The position numbers and the translations under genes are program-made. From Tsukamurella sp. 8F (lineage in GTDB: Bacteria; Actinomycetota; Actinomycetes; Mycobacteriales; Mycobacteriaceae), in NCBI RefSeq assembly GCF_029167375.1, contig NZ_JARFTP010000007.1:1-64000 (forward strand): DNA of 64,000 nucleotides. The letters are read 5' to 3'. Positions 19,573 to 28,599 of this stretch are shown here, one piece after another (the stretch's first letter is position 1; each line of letters opens with the position of its first letter). Below the pieces are notes generated by a model, which saw nothing but the letters and a program-made list of their open reading frames with translations, was not told the origin of the DNA and searched no databases.

Positions 19573-19953
19573 ATGATCGCTGTCGGGCTCGTGTTCGCCG
19601 CTGTTGCGGGACTGATCCACTGCTACATCTTCTATCTCGAAGCGCTGGTGTGGACGGCCGCCAAGGCGCGGGCGACGTTCGGCACCACGGAGCAGGAAGC
19701 GGACATCACGAGGCCCCTAGCGTTCAACCAGGGCTTCTACAACCTGTTCCTCGCGATCGTGGTCGCGGTAGGGATCGTGCTGGTTGCCGCGGGCCAACGA
19801 ACGGCCGGGCTGACGGCACTCTTCGTGGCCACCGGCTCGATGGTGGCCGCCGGACTGGTCCTACTGCTGTCGGATCGGAGCAAGACCCGCCCGGCGCTGA
19901 TCCAGCTGATGCCCCCGCTGGTCGGGCTCGTCGCGCTCGCCTCAGCCGCGTAG
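19573..19953 (+). CDS. DUF1304 family membrane protein
   Basis: Small integral membrane protein of 126 residues with four predicted helices. The sequence FAAVAGLIHCYIFYLEALVW and LAFNQGFYNLFLA are hallmarks of the DUF1304 family, whose function is unknown. The ATG follows GAGAGGAT at a normal distance. It is monocistronic, divergent from tig and convergent with the amino-acid ABC transporter. The 298 nt between it and tig contain no other recognisable gene. Confidence 0.85.
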   Translation: MIAVGLVFAAVAGLIHCYIFYLEALVWTAAKARATFGTTEQEADITRPLAFNQGFYNLFLAIVVAVGIVLVAAGQRTAGLTALFVATGSMVAAGLVLLLSDRSKTRPALIQLMPPLVGLVALASAA

Positions 19954-19961
19954 TCCGGCGG

Positions 19962-20714
19962 CTACAGCACCTGCGACAGGAACGTCCGTAGGCGCTCGGA
20001 CTCGGCCGACTCGAACAGTGCCTCGGGCTTACCCGTCTCGACGACGGCGCCGCGGTCCATGAAGAGGACGTTATCGGACACGGTGCGCGCGAAGCCCATC
20101 TCGTGCGTCACGACGACCATCGTCATTCCCTGCGATGCCAGCTCGGTCATGAGCGCGAGCACCCCCTTGACCAGTTCGGGGTCGAGCGCAGACGTCGCCT
20201 CGTCGAAGAACATGACCTGCGGACGCATCGCAAGCGCCCGTGCGATCGCGACGCGCTGCTGCTGCCCACCCGACAGACTGCCGGGACGGGCATCGGCCTT
20301 GTGCACGAGCCCGACGACCTCGAGCTCCTCCAGGGCCAGGGCGCGCGCGGCATCCTTGTCCAGGCCGCGCAGCTTCTGCGGGCCGAGCGCGATGTTCTCG
20401 GCAACGGTCTTGTGCGGGAACAGGTTGAACTGCTGGAACACCATCCCGATGCGACGGCGCAGCTGATCCGGGTTGTCCTTCAACACCGAGCGGCCATCGA
20501 GCAGGATGTCGCCCTGGTCCGGCTCGTGCAGACGGTTGAGTACGCGCAGCAGAGTCGACTTGCCCGAACCGGACGGTCCGATCACGGTCGTCGTGGTCCC
20601 GGCGTCCACCTGGATGTCGACCCCGCGCAGCACGTGATGGTTGCCGAACGACAGATGCAGGTCGGTGCCCGTGAGCGAGACCGCCTCGCGGGTGTCGGCG
20701 ATGGGTGCGGACAT
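19962..20714 (-). CDS. Polar amino-acid ABC transporter ATPase
   Basis: ATP-binding subunit of a GlnQ/HisP-type importer, about 250 residues. It has Walker [10 protein letters not shown], the Q loop in [13 protein letters not shown], the signature [15 protein letters not shown] and Walker [15 protein letters not shown]. The ATG at 20714 is preferred because AAGAAGGG lies 9 nt upstream; an earlier in-frame ATG at 20723 overlaps the stop of the preceding gene. It is coupled to the fused binding-protein/permease gene and completes the transporter. The exact amino acid (glutamine, glutamate, arginine or other) is not resolved. Confidence 0.93.
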   Translation of the reverse strand: MSAPIADTREAVSLTGTDLHLSFGNHHVLRGVDIQVDAGTTTTVIGPSGSGKSTLLRVLNRLHEPDQGDILLDGRSVLKDNPDQLRRRIGMVFQQFNLFPHKTVAENIALGPQKLRGLDKDAARALALEELEVVGLVHKADARPGSLSGGQQQRVAIARALAMRPQVMFFDEATSALDPELVKGVLALMTELASQGMTMVVVTHEMGFARTVSDNVLFMDRGAVVETGKPEALFESAESERLRTFLSQVL

Positions 20715-20719
20715 TGGCG

Positions 20720-22555
20720 TCATCCCTTCTTCACGCCGACGGCGGCGGCCGCAGGCGGCTCGGCCTCCGGTTCGACGGGACGTCCGGTGCGCAGGCGCCG
20801 GTCGATGTAGTTCACGAGGTGTGTCAGCGGGACCGTCAGTATCAGGTAGACGATGCCGGCCGCGACGAGCGGCGACAGGTTACCGGTCTGGGCATTGAGA
20901 TCGCGGCCGACAGCGAACAGCTCACGCTGCGTGGCCAGCAGGCCCAGGAAGTAGATCAGTGAGCTGTCCTTGATCAGCACGATGAACTGGTTCATCAGGG
21001 CGGGCAGCACGCGCCTGACCCCTTGTGGCACAACGACCAACGACATCGACTGCCGGTAGCTGAAGCCGATGGCGCGAGACGCCTCGAGCTGTCCTGCCTC
21101 GACACTCTGGATACCCGAGCGGAAGATCTCGCCGATGTAGGCGGCGGCCAGCAGCCCGAGAGCTACCGCACCGAGCCAGTACGGGTTGTTCCCCGTGAGG
21201 CCCTTGACGACGGGGCCGACACCCAGGCCGATGATCAGGATCACGACGACGGCGGGCAGTCCACGGAAGATATCGGTGTAGACGCGCGCGGGCCAGCGCA
21301 GCCAGCGAGAGCGGGAGATGCCCGCGACGGCCAGCAGCAGCCCCAGGATCGTCCCGATGACCCCGGACACGACCGCGAGGATCAGCGTGTTCGGGAGGCC
21401 CGTCGCGAGCAGGTCCGGGAACGCGCGCTTGTAGAGGTCCCAGTTGAAGAACGTATCCGCGAGCTGACCGAGCGTGCCCTTGCGCGCCGTGGGCTCCTCC
21501 GTTCCGCCCTGCTGCTGCTTCTTCGCCGCGTTCTCCTTGGCGATAGCCGCGAAGTCGGGCAGCTTCGGCAGCGGCGCCGCTTTGCTGCCGGGCTTCCAGC
21601 CGTCGGGCAGCTGCCGCGGCTCCCAATCGGTGTAGAGCTTGGCGTACGTACCATCGGCGATGACCGCGTCGAGGCCCGAGTTCAGGGCCTCGATGAGCTT
21701 CGGGTTGTCCTTCGCGACAGCCCAGCCGACGTAGTTGTTCACGCTGAAGGTGTTCTCGGCGATCGTCGTACCGTCGCCCGGCTTCACCGCGCCCTCGGCC
21801 TGCGCCGACGGCGCGACCCACGCGTCGATCTGGCCCGACTTCAGATTGGCGTACGCGGTGGCGTAGTCGGGGAACTTCACGGCGTCGAGATGCAGTGTGT
21901 TGAGTACGTAGTCGTCCTGCACCGTGCCCTGGACGACGCCGATGCGGGTGCTCTTCGACAGATCCTTGAACGTCTTGACCTTGCCGCCGTCGGGCACGAC
22001 CAGGGAGAAGTATCCGAAGTCGTAGCCGTTGGTGAAACCGACGGTCTTCCGGCGCTCGTCGGTGGTGGTGATCGACGACGAGCCCACGTCGAAACGGTGC
22101 GTCGCGACCTGCGACAGCAGACCGGAGAACTCGGTGCCGGAGAACTCGATCTTCAGGCCGAGCTTCGCAGCGATCGCCTTCAACAGGTCGTTGTCGAAGC
22201 CTGTGAACACGCCCTGGCCGTTGACGCAGATGCTGGGGCCGGCATCGGACAGGGTCCCGACGGAGATCACGCCGGGCTCGAGCAGGCCCAGCGCGTTCTT
22301 GTCGATCTTCTCCAGCGGAGTCACCGTGGGGGTCGTGTACCTGTCCTCGCCGCCCTGCTCCGCCGCGCCCAGATTCGTGGGCACGGCGGAAGCAGACGCG
22401 ACGCCGGCGGGCCTGCAGTTGTCGGCGGGTGCGGCGGTGGCTCGCGGAGCGACACCACCCGCTACCGCCAGGAGCCCGAGAAGGGCCGCGGTCACCAACA
22501 GCGCGAGGCCGCGGACCGTTCTGAATGGAGTCACGGTGCAGAACAGTAACGACAT
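20720..22555 (-). CDS. Amino-acid ABC transporter, fused binding protein and permease
   Basis: One 611-residue polypeptide joins a type-3 periplasmic binding domain to a HisM/GlnP-type permease. A signal/anchor peptide (residues ~14-40) is followed by the binding domain ([35 protein letters not shown], residues ~75-320), a linker rich in Lys, Gln and Glu, and a C-terminal permease domain of about 220 residues with the EAA-type loop [14 protein letters not shown]. Such fusions tether the receptor to the channel. The start at 22555 is uncertain: the ribosome binding site is weak, and a GTG at 22534 is an alternative. Two nucleotides separate its stop from an upstream ATG of the ATPase gene. Confidence 0.9.
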   Translation of the reverse strand: MSLLFCTVTPFRTVRGLALLVTAALLGLLAVAGGVAPRATAAPADNCRPAGVASASAVPTNLGAAEQGGEDRYTTPTVTPLEKIDKNALGLLEPGVISVGTLSDAGPSICVNGQGVFTGFDNDLLKAIAAKLGLKIEFSGTEFSGLLSQVATHRFDVGSSSITTTDERRKTVGFTNGYDFGYFSLVVPDGGKVKTFKDLSKSTRIGVVQGTVQDDYVLNTLHLDAVKFPDYATAYANLKSGQIDAWVAPSAQAEGAVKPGDGTTIAENTFSVNNYVGWAVAKDNPKLIEALNSGLDAVIADGTYAKLYTDWEPRQLPDGWKPGSKAAPLPKLPDFAAIAKENAAKKQQQGGTEEPTARKGTLGQLADTFFNWDLYKRAFPDLLATGLPNTLILAVVSGVIGTILGLLLAVAGISRSRWLRWPARVYTDIFRGLPAVVVILIIGLGVGPVVKGLTGNNPYWLGAVALGLLAAAYIGEIFRSGIQSVEAGQLEASRAIGFSYRQSMSLVVVPQGVRRVLPALMNQFIVLIKDSSLIYFLGLLATQRELFAVGRDLNAQTGNLSPLVAAGIVYLILTVPLTHLVNYIDRRLRTGRPVEPEAEPPAAAAVGVKKG

Positions 22556-22560
22556 ATGTC

Positions 22561-22600
22561 CCGGTTTCGCGCAATTGGACTCAGGGCGGAGCGAAACCGG
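22561..22600. repeat. 10-bp perfect inverted repeat upstream of the fused transporter gene
   Basis: CCGGTTTCGC (22561-22570) pairs with GCGAAACCGG (22591-22600) across a 20-nt loop. It lies between the stop of the siderophore-binding lipoprotein gene and the start of the fused transporter gene, so it could be a terminator for the first or a regulatory leader or operator for the second. Confidence 0.6.
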
Positions 22601-22620
22601 CCCCGCGCATCAACCGGCGA

Positions 22621-23643
22621 TCAACCCGCGGCCTTCGCCGCCGCGGACAGCTGCGGCACGTATCGGTTGAGGAGCCACGGGATGTCGAGGACATTTGGCG
22701 AGCTCACCGCGAACACGAGCGCGGGGTCGGTGAGCGGGACGTACGCCTTCCGCTGCACAGGCGCGAGGCCCGCGAACACCGGATTGGTGCTCACCGCGTT
22801 GCGGACGCTGTCGCTGTTGAACCAGGTGGTGAGCACGTCGGGCGTGTACTGGGCGAGATTCTCCCAGCTCACCATCGTCGCGAACTTTCCCGGTGACGCG
22901 GCCTCCCGAAGCTTGGTGAGCGCTGGCAGCGCCGTGAAGCCGATGCTCGTCAGGAGGCTGACGCGCGGATCCGTGTCGAAGTAGAACGCGAGCGAATCGG
23001 GATTGACGGCACCCGTCGCGGCGACGGTCTTTCCCGCGAACTCGGGATGCTCACTCTTCACCTTCGCGAGCTGCGCCTCGGTCTTGTCCACCAGTTCCTT
23101 GGCCTTCGCCTCACGTCCGAGGGCCTTTCCCGCGATGGTCGTCTGGTCCTGCCATGACGTCTGCCACGCCTTGCCCGGGAAAGCGACTGTCGGGGCGATC
23201 TTTCCGAGTTGCGCGTACTGATCGTCGGTCAGACCCGACTGCACGGCGAGGATCACATCGGGTCGCAGGGCCGCGATCTTCTCGTACGGGATGGATTCAC
23301 TGGACTCGTCGAGCAGCGTCGGGTGCGCGCCGCCCAGGCCGTCCTTGATCCACGGCACGATGCCGTCCGGAGTCCCGGAGTCGCCCTTCATGTTCCGCAT
23401 CCCCACGGGCACGACGCCCAGGGCGACCGCGGCCTCGGTACTCCCCCAGCCGAGAGTCACGACGCGCTTGGGCTCGGAGTCGATCTTCACCTTGCCGAGG
23501 GACGAATCGATCGTCACCGGAAATGCACCCGACGGCGCCGTCGACTCCGGACCCGCGCCTCCGCCCGACGAGCAACCCGCCACCAGCAACGCCGTCGTCA
23601 CTCCCGCCGCGAGCACGACCCTGACCTTTCCCAGCACTGTCAT
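22621..23643 (-). CDS. Iron-siderophore ABC transporter binding lipoprotein
   Basis: FepB/FhuD-like receptor lipoprotein of 340 residues. The signal peptide ends in the lipobox VAGC (LLVAGCSSGG). The mature part has the two-lobed class III binding fold pattern: VVTLGWGSTEAAVALGVVPVG early, EKIAALRPDVILAVQSGLT, then a C-terminal lobe ending in VLDIPWLLNRYVPQL. The ATG at 23643 is immediately preceded by an IdeR-like iron box, so regulation by iron is likely. No FecCD-type permease or ATPase is adjacent, so it must work with a transporter encoded elsewhere. Confidence 0.88.
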   Translation of the reverse strand: MTVLGKVRVVLAAGVTTALLVAGCSSGGGAGPESTAPSGAFPVTIDSSLGKVKIDSEPKRVVTLGWGSTEAAVALGVVPVGMRNMKGDSGTPDGIVPWIKDGLGGAHPTLLDESSESIPYEKIAALRPDVILAVQSGLTDDQYAQLGKIAPTVAFPGKAWQTSWQDQTTIAGKALGREAKAKELVDKTEAQLAKVKSEHPEFAGKTVAATGAVNPDSLAFYFDTDPRVSLLTSIGFTALPALTKLREAASPGKFATMVSWENLAQYTPDVLTTWFNSDSVRNAVSTNPVFAGLAPVQRKAYVPLTDPALVFAVSSPNVLDIPWLLNRYVPQLSAAAKAAG

Positions 23644-23662
23644 GTAGGTGAGGCTACCCACA
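23644..23662 (-). promoter_or_regulatory. IdeR/DtxR-like iron box at the start codon of the siderophore-binding lipoprotein gene
   Basis: GTAGGTGAGGCTACCCACA matches the IdeR consensus TTAGGTTAGSCTAACCTAA at 14 of 19 positions, with the core AGG-AGGCTA-CC intact. It abuts the ATG, leaving no room for a ribosome binding site, which suggests a leaderless transcript whose promoter overlaps the box. Confidence 0.6.
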
Positions 23663-23678
23663 TGACGTAGTCGGTGCG

Positions 23679-26576
23679 CTACTCGGCTGCGGCTGCGCTC
23701 TCCGCCGCGCGCGGTTTGCGGCGAGCGCGCGACGGCGAGGCGCCGGTGCCCGCGCCCGGCCCGTTCGTGTCCGACGGCGCCGGCACGGTCACCACCGGCG
23801 GGGTGGGTACGGTCTCGCTGTGCACGGCGGCGGCCCGACGGAGGTTGTCCGCAAGTGCGGTCTCGATCGCCTTCTCGGTGTATACGCGATACCCCAGCTC
23901 CGGGTTGTAGCCGTGTACCTCGAGGGTGTCGAGATTCCTTATATACGCGAGGATCTGGCTGCTGAACGCCTGACCGGGGACCAGGACGGGGAAGCCTGGA
24001 GGGTACGGCGTGACGAAGGTCGCGGAGACGACATCGCCGCCCGCTTCGAGCCGCTCCTCGACCTGGGCGTCCGTGAGGTATTCGCACGCACTGTCGTCGT
24101 AGGAGAGATAGAAGGCACGGCGGACGTCGCCCTCCGCGGTCTGCTCGATCCCCGGCGTGGGGTCGAGGAACGCCCGGTGGAACCCGCTGAAGTCGGGCTG
24201 CGTCGTCGTGGGCGAGGTGAGGCGGCGGACGTTCTGCTCGAACCGGGCCCGCTCCGACAAGCTCATCTCGTCGACTTCGGTATCGATCTCGCGCGCCAGC
24301 TTCACGAGCACCTCCACGAGGAACGCGACCGAGCTGCGGGTGGTGCCGATGTTCGTCATGAACAGCACGGTGTTGCGCGAGGTCTTGTTGATCTGGACGC
24401 CGTACCGGTCCATCAGCAGGTCGCGCTTGAAGGTGTCCCCGTCGTAGCCGGTGTTGCCGATGGACAGTGTCACGCGCGACGGATCGAGCACGAATTCGTC
24501 GTTGCCCCAGACCGCGATCATGTTGCGTAGCCCCGAACGGAGCGGCTGGGCGATCCCCGAAGGGCGGTACTCCTCCGGGATCATGTCGGAGGTGCGCAGG
24601 CAGCGCATGTACTTCTGCAGCAGGGGGTGGTCGTCGATCGCGTCCCGCAATTGCATCGCGTTCTCGATCTGCCGGACGACGAGTTCGGTGCCCTCGAGCG
24701 CCACCTGACGCCGGCCGAGATCCAGCGACGCGAGGATCTGGTAGTTCGGCGACGTAGAGGTGTGCGCCATATACGCCTCGTGGAAGGCCTCCGACGTCTT
24801 CTGCCCGAAGTCCTGATCGTAGACGTGGATCATCGAGCCCTGCCGCAGCGCCGTCAGCGTCTTGTGCGTGGACTGGGTCGCGTAGACGCGGACGCGCGCC
24901 TTCGCGGGATCGGGCCGTAGGCGACGTTCGAGCAGCTCCGCGTCGCTCGCGGACTGCTCGTCGGCGATCGACGCTTCGTACTCCGTGCGGTACTTCGGAT
25001 CCTGCAGACGCTCGCGCAGGGCGGCAGCGGCGGCCATGCCCGTGCGGGCCCGGAAGTCCGGATGGAACCTCGCGAACGCGAACCACGCCTCGTCCCAGAG
25101 GAATACGAGATCGGGCTTGATCGCGAGACACTCCTCCATGACTCGCAGCGGGTCGTACACCACACCGTCGAACGTGCAGTTGGTGAGCGAGAGCAGCCGC
25201 ACCCGGTCGAGCTTCCCGGCGCGCTTGAGCGCCAGCAGCTTCGACTTGATCTCGCGGAGCGGCACCGCGCCGTACATGGAGTAGTCGGGCAGCGGGTACG
25301 CCTCGAGGTATTGGACCTGCGCGCCCGCGAGCAGCATCCCGTAGTGATGGCTCTGGTGGCAGTTGCGGTCGAGCAGCACGATGTCGCCGGGAGCGACCAG
25401 GGACTGGGTGACGATCTTGTTCGCGGTCGACGTGCCGTTGGTGACGAAGTATGTATGCCGCGAGCCGTACGTCTCCGACGCGAGCTTCTGTGCGTCACGT
25501 AGCGGCCCGGTCGGCTCCAGCAGCGAGTCGAGACCACCGCACGTCGCAGACGTCTCTGCCATGAACACGTCGAGCCCGTAGAAGCCGACCATGTCCTTGA
25601 TCCAGTGGGACCCGACGATCGACTTCCCCTGCGAGATGGGTAGGGCATGGAACACACCTGTCGGCCGCTGGCTGTACTGCTTGAGGGCACTGAAGAACGG
25701 TGTGCGGTAGCGGTCGGCGATGCCCGCGAGGATGCTCAGGTGCAGTTCCAGCATCCCCTCGCGGGCATGGAAGACGCGGCGGAAGTTCTCGCCGAGCCGA
25801 CCGGCGATGCTCTCGACGTCGACCTCCGTCATCAGGTACAGGTCGAGCTCGGGCCTCAGTTGAGCGAGCTCGGCAGCGAGCAGCGAGGCGCGCTGGTCCG
25901 GCGTCGCGTCGCGATCCAGCTCGACGGACAGCCGTGTATCGATGAAGTCGCCCAGCCCACTGAGATCACGGGTCGAATGACGATGGAAATGACGCCGGAC
26001 CACCACCGCCTGGATGTTGACGTTGAGGCGCGCGGCGATCAGCGCCTCCTCGGTGCTGCCGACGAACACCAGCTCGTAGACGAAGTCGGCGTCGGCACGT
26101 CGCCAGTTGCGGAACTCCCTGCGGAGCGTGCGCTCCTGCTCCTCCGTCAGGGAGTCGACGACGAGCACCTCGAAGTAGAGGCGCTCGGGCGCGGCGGGTG
26201 CATCCGGATCGGTTGCGGCGATGTCGCCGCCCAGGCCAGTCGACTCGTCCTGCGTCACATCGTCGACATCGCCACGCCGGTACGAATCAGTGGTCAGAGC
26301 ACGGTTGATGCGGGCGACCGCTCGTGCGAACTTGCCGTGCTCCCCCGCGTTGAACAACCGAACGACGCGCGCGAACTGTAGGGATCCCGGGAACGCCCAG
26401 TACGGCTCGACCGGGTTCAGGTGCCGCACCAACTCACCCACCGCCGCGATCTGACGGTCGCGTTCCGACTGCTCGGCCGGCATCGTCAACCCGAGCGCCG
26501 CCTCCTCGAGTCGAGACCAGGTATCCGAACGCATCTGCCATACGGAGTTGTAGGCGTGGGTTCCAGCGACGGTCAT
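23679..26576 (-). CDS. Orn/Lys/Arg decarboxylase family protein, long form
   Basis: PLP-dependent fold-type I amino-acid decarboxylase, predicted to make a polyamine or diamine from lysine, ornithine or arginine. The product is 965 residues: an N-terminal region (1-290) with a receiver-like wing domain, the catalytic core with WDEAW (Asp495) and STHKTLTALRQG (Lys572, the Schiff-base lysine), a C-terminal domain ending near residue 920, and an Ala/Pro-rich tail. Classical enzymes are about 710-750 residues, so this one has roughly 200 extra. The ATG at 26576 is chosen for its AGGAGG site; a longer in-frame reading upstream looks non-coding. Substrate is not determinable here. Confidence 0.88.
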   Translation of the reverse strand: MTVAGTHAYNSVWQMRSDTWSRLEEAALGLTMPAEQSERDRQIAAVGELVRHLNPVEPYWAFPGSLQFARVVRLFNAGEHGKFARAVARINRALTTDSYRRGDVDDVTQDESTGLGGDIAATDPDAPAAPERLYFEVLVVDSLTEEQERTLRREFRNWRRADADFVYELVFVGSTEEALIAARLNVNIQAVVVRRHFHRHSTRDLSGLGDFIDTRLSVELDRDATPDQRASLLAAELAQLRPELDLYLMTEVDVESIAGRLGENFRRVFHAREGMLELHLSILAGIADRYRTPFFSALKQYSQRPTGVFHALPISQGKSIVGSHWIKDMVGFYGLDVFMAETSATCGGLDSLLEPTGPLRDAQKLASETYGSRHTYFVTNGTSTANKIVTQSLVAPGDIVLLDRNCHQSHHYGMLLAGAQVQYLEAYPLPDYSMYGAVPLREIKSKLLALKRAGKLDRVRLLSLTNCTFDGVVYDPLRVMEECLAIKPDLVFLWDEAWFAFARFHPDFRARTGMAAAAALRERLQDPKYRTEYEASIADEQSASDAELLERRLRPDPAKARVRVYATQSTHKTLTALRQGSMIHVYDQDFGQKTSEAFHEAYMAHTSTSPNYQILASLDLGRRQVALEGTELVVRQIENAMQLRDAIDDHPLLQKYMRCLRTSDMIPEEYRPSGIAQPLRSGLRNMIAVWGNDEFVLDPSRVTLSIGNTGYDGDTFKRDLLMDRYGVQINKTSRNTVLFMTNIGTTRSSVAFLVEVLVKLAREIDTEVDEMSLSERARFEQNVRRLTSPTTTQPDFSGFHRAFLDPTPGIEQTAEGDVRRAFYLSYDDSACEYLTDAQVEERLEAGGDVVSATFVTPYPPGFPVLVPGQAFSSQILAYIRNLDTLEVHGYNPELGYRVYTEKAIETALADNLRRAAAVHSETVPTPPVVTVPAPSDTNGPGAGTGASPSRARRKPRAAESAAAAE

Positions 26577-26812
26577 CGTGCCTCCTGGTCTCGGAGTCAG
26601 GGCGGCCTGCACCTGCGGGGGCCGCGCTCTAACTGCACCGTAGGCCCGCTGACCTGCATCGCACCGCCGAACGCCGACAGTTCCCGCAGAGTTCACCCGC
26701 GCGCGGTCATATCCGGCGTTCGGGCCTCTCCGTCCTCGCGACCGCCTCCACGACGAGCGGAGCACGCTTGGGTCGCCACGGTCACTCCGCACCGGCCGAC
26801 ATCGCAGCGCTA

Positions 26813-26841
26813 TTGACAAACCGCCGCGTCTACCCAATATT
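26813..26841 (+). promoter_or_regulatory. Promoter of the GntR-nucleoside operon
   Basis: TTGACA (26813-26818, perfect) and AATATT (26836-26841, 4 of 6) are separated by 17 nt in a locally AT-rich patch. The expected transcription start is near 26848, just inside the direct repeats described below. Confidence 0.65.
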
Positions 26842-26844
26842 TGT

Positions 26845-26862
26845 ACAGGTATGGACAGGTAT
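26845..26862 (+). promoter_or_regulatory. Direct repeats ACAGGTAT, candidate GntR operator
   Basis: ACAGGTAT occurs at 26845-26852 and 26855-26862, a 10-bp period that places both on the same face of the helix. They overlap the predicted transcription start and precede the GntR-family gene, consistent with autoregulation. Confidence 0.5.
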
Positions 26863-26864
26863 AG

Positions 26865-27572
26865 ATGGGATGGAATGTGAACGCCAAATACCAACGGGTC
26901 GCCGCTCTGCTCGAGGAGCGCATCCGGGACGGCGATCTCGCAGACGGCCAGAAGCTGCCAGGTGAGGCGGATATGGCGCGCGATCTCCAGGTGAGCCGGG
27001 GGACGGTCCGCCATGCCATCGGTGAACTGCAACGCCGCGCACTCATCCACACACAGGTCGGGGTGGGGTCGTTCGTGACCTTCGACGGCGTCGCGCTCGA
27101 TACCCCGCACGGTTGGGCGAACGCCCTCACCGTCGGCGGCCACCCGCTGGAGATCGAGATCCTGGACATCGAGCGCCGTCCGGCCTCCGACGTTCCGGAC
27201 GCCCCCTGCCCCGAGGCGATCCTGGTCCGGAGGGTGCGAAAACTCCCCGGCGACAGGGCCGTGTCCTACGAAAGCGCACTGCTCCCTGCCACCGGTATTC
27301 TGCGCGAGCTTCCCGAGACCGGCCTCGTGAACCAGTCATTGACGGCGACGCTCGCAATGGCCGGGCTGCGCGCGGCCCGAGGAGAACAAGACGTGGGTGT
27401 CGATCCCCTCCCCGCTGATGCAGCCGACGCGATGTCCCGCCCGACGGGCTCTCTGTTCCTTCGATCGGTCCGAACGTCGTACGCGCGAAGCGGCGAATTC
27501 GTCGAGCACGTCGTCTCGTACCTCGACCCGCAACACTTCCGCCTTCACGTCACCTTCGGAGACGCCACATGA
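26865..27572 (+). CDS. GntR family regulator, HutC/UTRA subfamily
   Basis: Transcriptional regulator of 235 residues. The N-terminal winged helix (YQRVAALLEERIRDGDLADG, then VSRGTVRHAIGELQRRALI) binds DNA, and the C-terminal ~150 residues have the UTRA ligand-domain pattern (VRRVRKLPGDRAVSYESALLP, SYLDPQHFRLHVTF). Two starts are possible, ATG at 26865 or GTG at 26877. It heads an operon in which its stop overlaps the start of the ADP-ribosylglycohydrolase gene (ATGA), so it probably senses a substrate or product of that pathway. Confidence 0.9.
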   Translation: MGWNVNAKYQRVAALLEERIRDGDLADGQKLPGEADMARDLQVSRGTVRHAIGELQRRALIHTQVGVGSFVTFDGVALDTPHGWANALTVGGHPLEIEILDIERRPASDVPDAPCPEAILVRRVRKLPGDRAVSYESALLPATGILRELPETGLVNQSLTATLAMAGLRAARGEQDVGVDPLPADAADAMSRPTGSLFLRSVRTSYARSGEFVEHVVSYLDPQHFRLHVTFGDAT

Positions 27573-28570
27573 CTCGGGCCCATAACGCACTGATCGGTCT
27601 CGCTGTCGGCGACGCCCTCGGCATGCCTACGCAGAACATGAGCCGACACGCTATCGCAGTCCGGTACGGCCGGATCGACGGCCTGCGCGACGCCGCTCCG
27701 GAGCAGCCAATCGCTCCGGGAATGGCCGCCGGAACGGTCACGGACGACACCGAACAAGCGCTGCTACTCGCCGAACTCCTGATCGCCGGCAACGGAACGA
27801 TCGACGCACTCGACCTGGCGCGCTCGCTCCAGGAATGGGAGAACGACATGCGACGCCGCGGCTCCCTCGATCTCTTGGGCCCGTCCACCAAAGCCGCGTT
27901 GGACGCCCTGCTCGTCGGAATCCCAGCCGCCCAGAGCGGGCGGAACGGAACCACCAACGGGGCGGCGATGCGGATCGCCCCTGTCGGTATCGCGATACCC
28001 ATCACCGACGAGGCCGCCCTGCTCGGCGCCGTCGTCGACGCATGCACCCCGACTCACAACACCGGGCTCGGACTATCGGCAGCGGCCGCCGTCGCTGGGA
28101 TAGTCAGCGCGGGCATCGACGGTGCGTCCCTACGGGAGGCACTCGACGCTGGGCTCGGACTGGCCGACGCCGCAGCCGATCTCGGACATTGGGCAGCCGG
28201 CGCGTCCGTCCCGGCGAAGACACGATGGGCGCTGACCGCGTCGGCGCGACTCGACGACGACGCGACAACCGACTTCGTGGCCGACGTCATCGGCACCTCG
28301 GTCAGCAGCCAAGAATCCGTCGTCGCGGCGATCGTTCTCGCGGATCACTTCGTCGGCCGCCCGTTCGATGCCCTCTGCACCGCCGCCTCGATCGGCGGCG
28401 ACACCGACACTATCGCCGCCATCGCAGGCGCCGTGCTCGGCGCCACGTCCGACAAGCCCCCGGCCCCGGCCGAGGTCCAGTCTCGCGTGGTCGAGGTGTC
28501 CCATCTCGACCTCGGGCGGATTGCCGACGCGCTCGTGGCACTGCGTAGCGGACACCCGGCCACCTTCTGA
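27569..28570 (+). CDS. ADP-ribosylglycohydrolase (DraG/ARH) family protein
   Basis: Predicted binuclear-magnesium N-glycosidic hydrolase of 333 residues. Metal-binding motifs are visible: TDDT at residues 58-61, NGAAMR in the middle and GGDTDTIAAIAGAVLGA near the C-terminus. Family members remove ADP-ribose from proteins or small molecules, but here the gene lies between a UTRA-type regulator and a nucleobase/nucleoside permease plus a PfkB kinase. A free nucleoside or other ribosyl compound is therefore a more likely substrate than a modified protein. It is translationally coupled to the regulator gene by an ATGA overlap. Confidence 0.88.
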   Translation: MTRAHNALIGLAVGDALGMPTQNMSRHAIAVRYGRIDGLRDAAPEQPIAPGMAAGTVTDDTEQALLLAELLIAGNGTIDALDLARSLQEWENDMRRRGSLDLLGPSTKAALDALLVGIPAAQSGRNGTTNGAAMRIAPVGIAIPITDEAALLGAVVDACTPTHNTGLGLSAAAAVAGIVSAGIDGASLREALDAGLGLADAAADLGHWAAGASVPAKTRWALTASARLDDDATTDFVADVIGTSVSSQESVVAAIVLADHFVGRPFDALCTAASIGGDTDTIAAIAGAVLGATSDKPPAPAEVQSRVVEVSHLDLGRIADALVALRSGHPATF

Positions 28571-28599
28571 CCCGCCCTACGTCACCAAAAGGAACACCT

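Noticed and set aside
23643-25131. An 836-residue protein ending in the siderophore-binding lipoprotein
   Set aside because: The upstream two-thirds are the antisense-frame shadow of the decarboxylase gene, rich in Arg/Gly/Pro. The lipoprotein signal peptide starts cleanly at ATG 23643.
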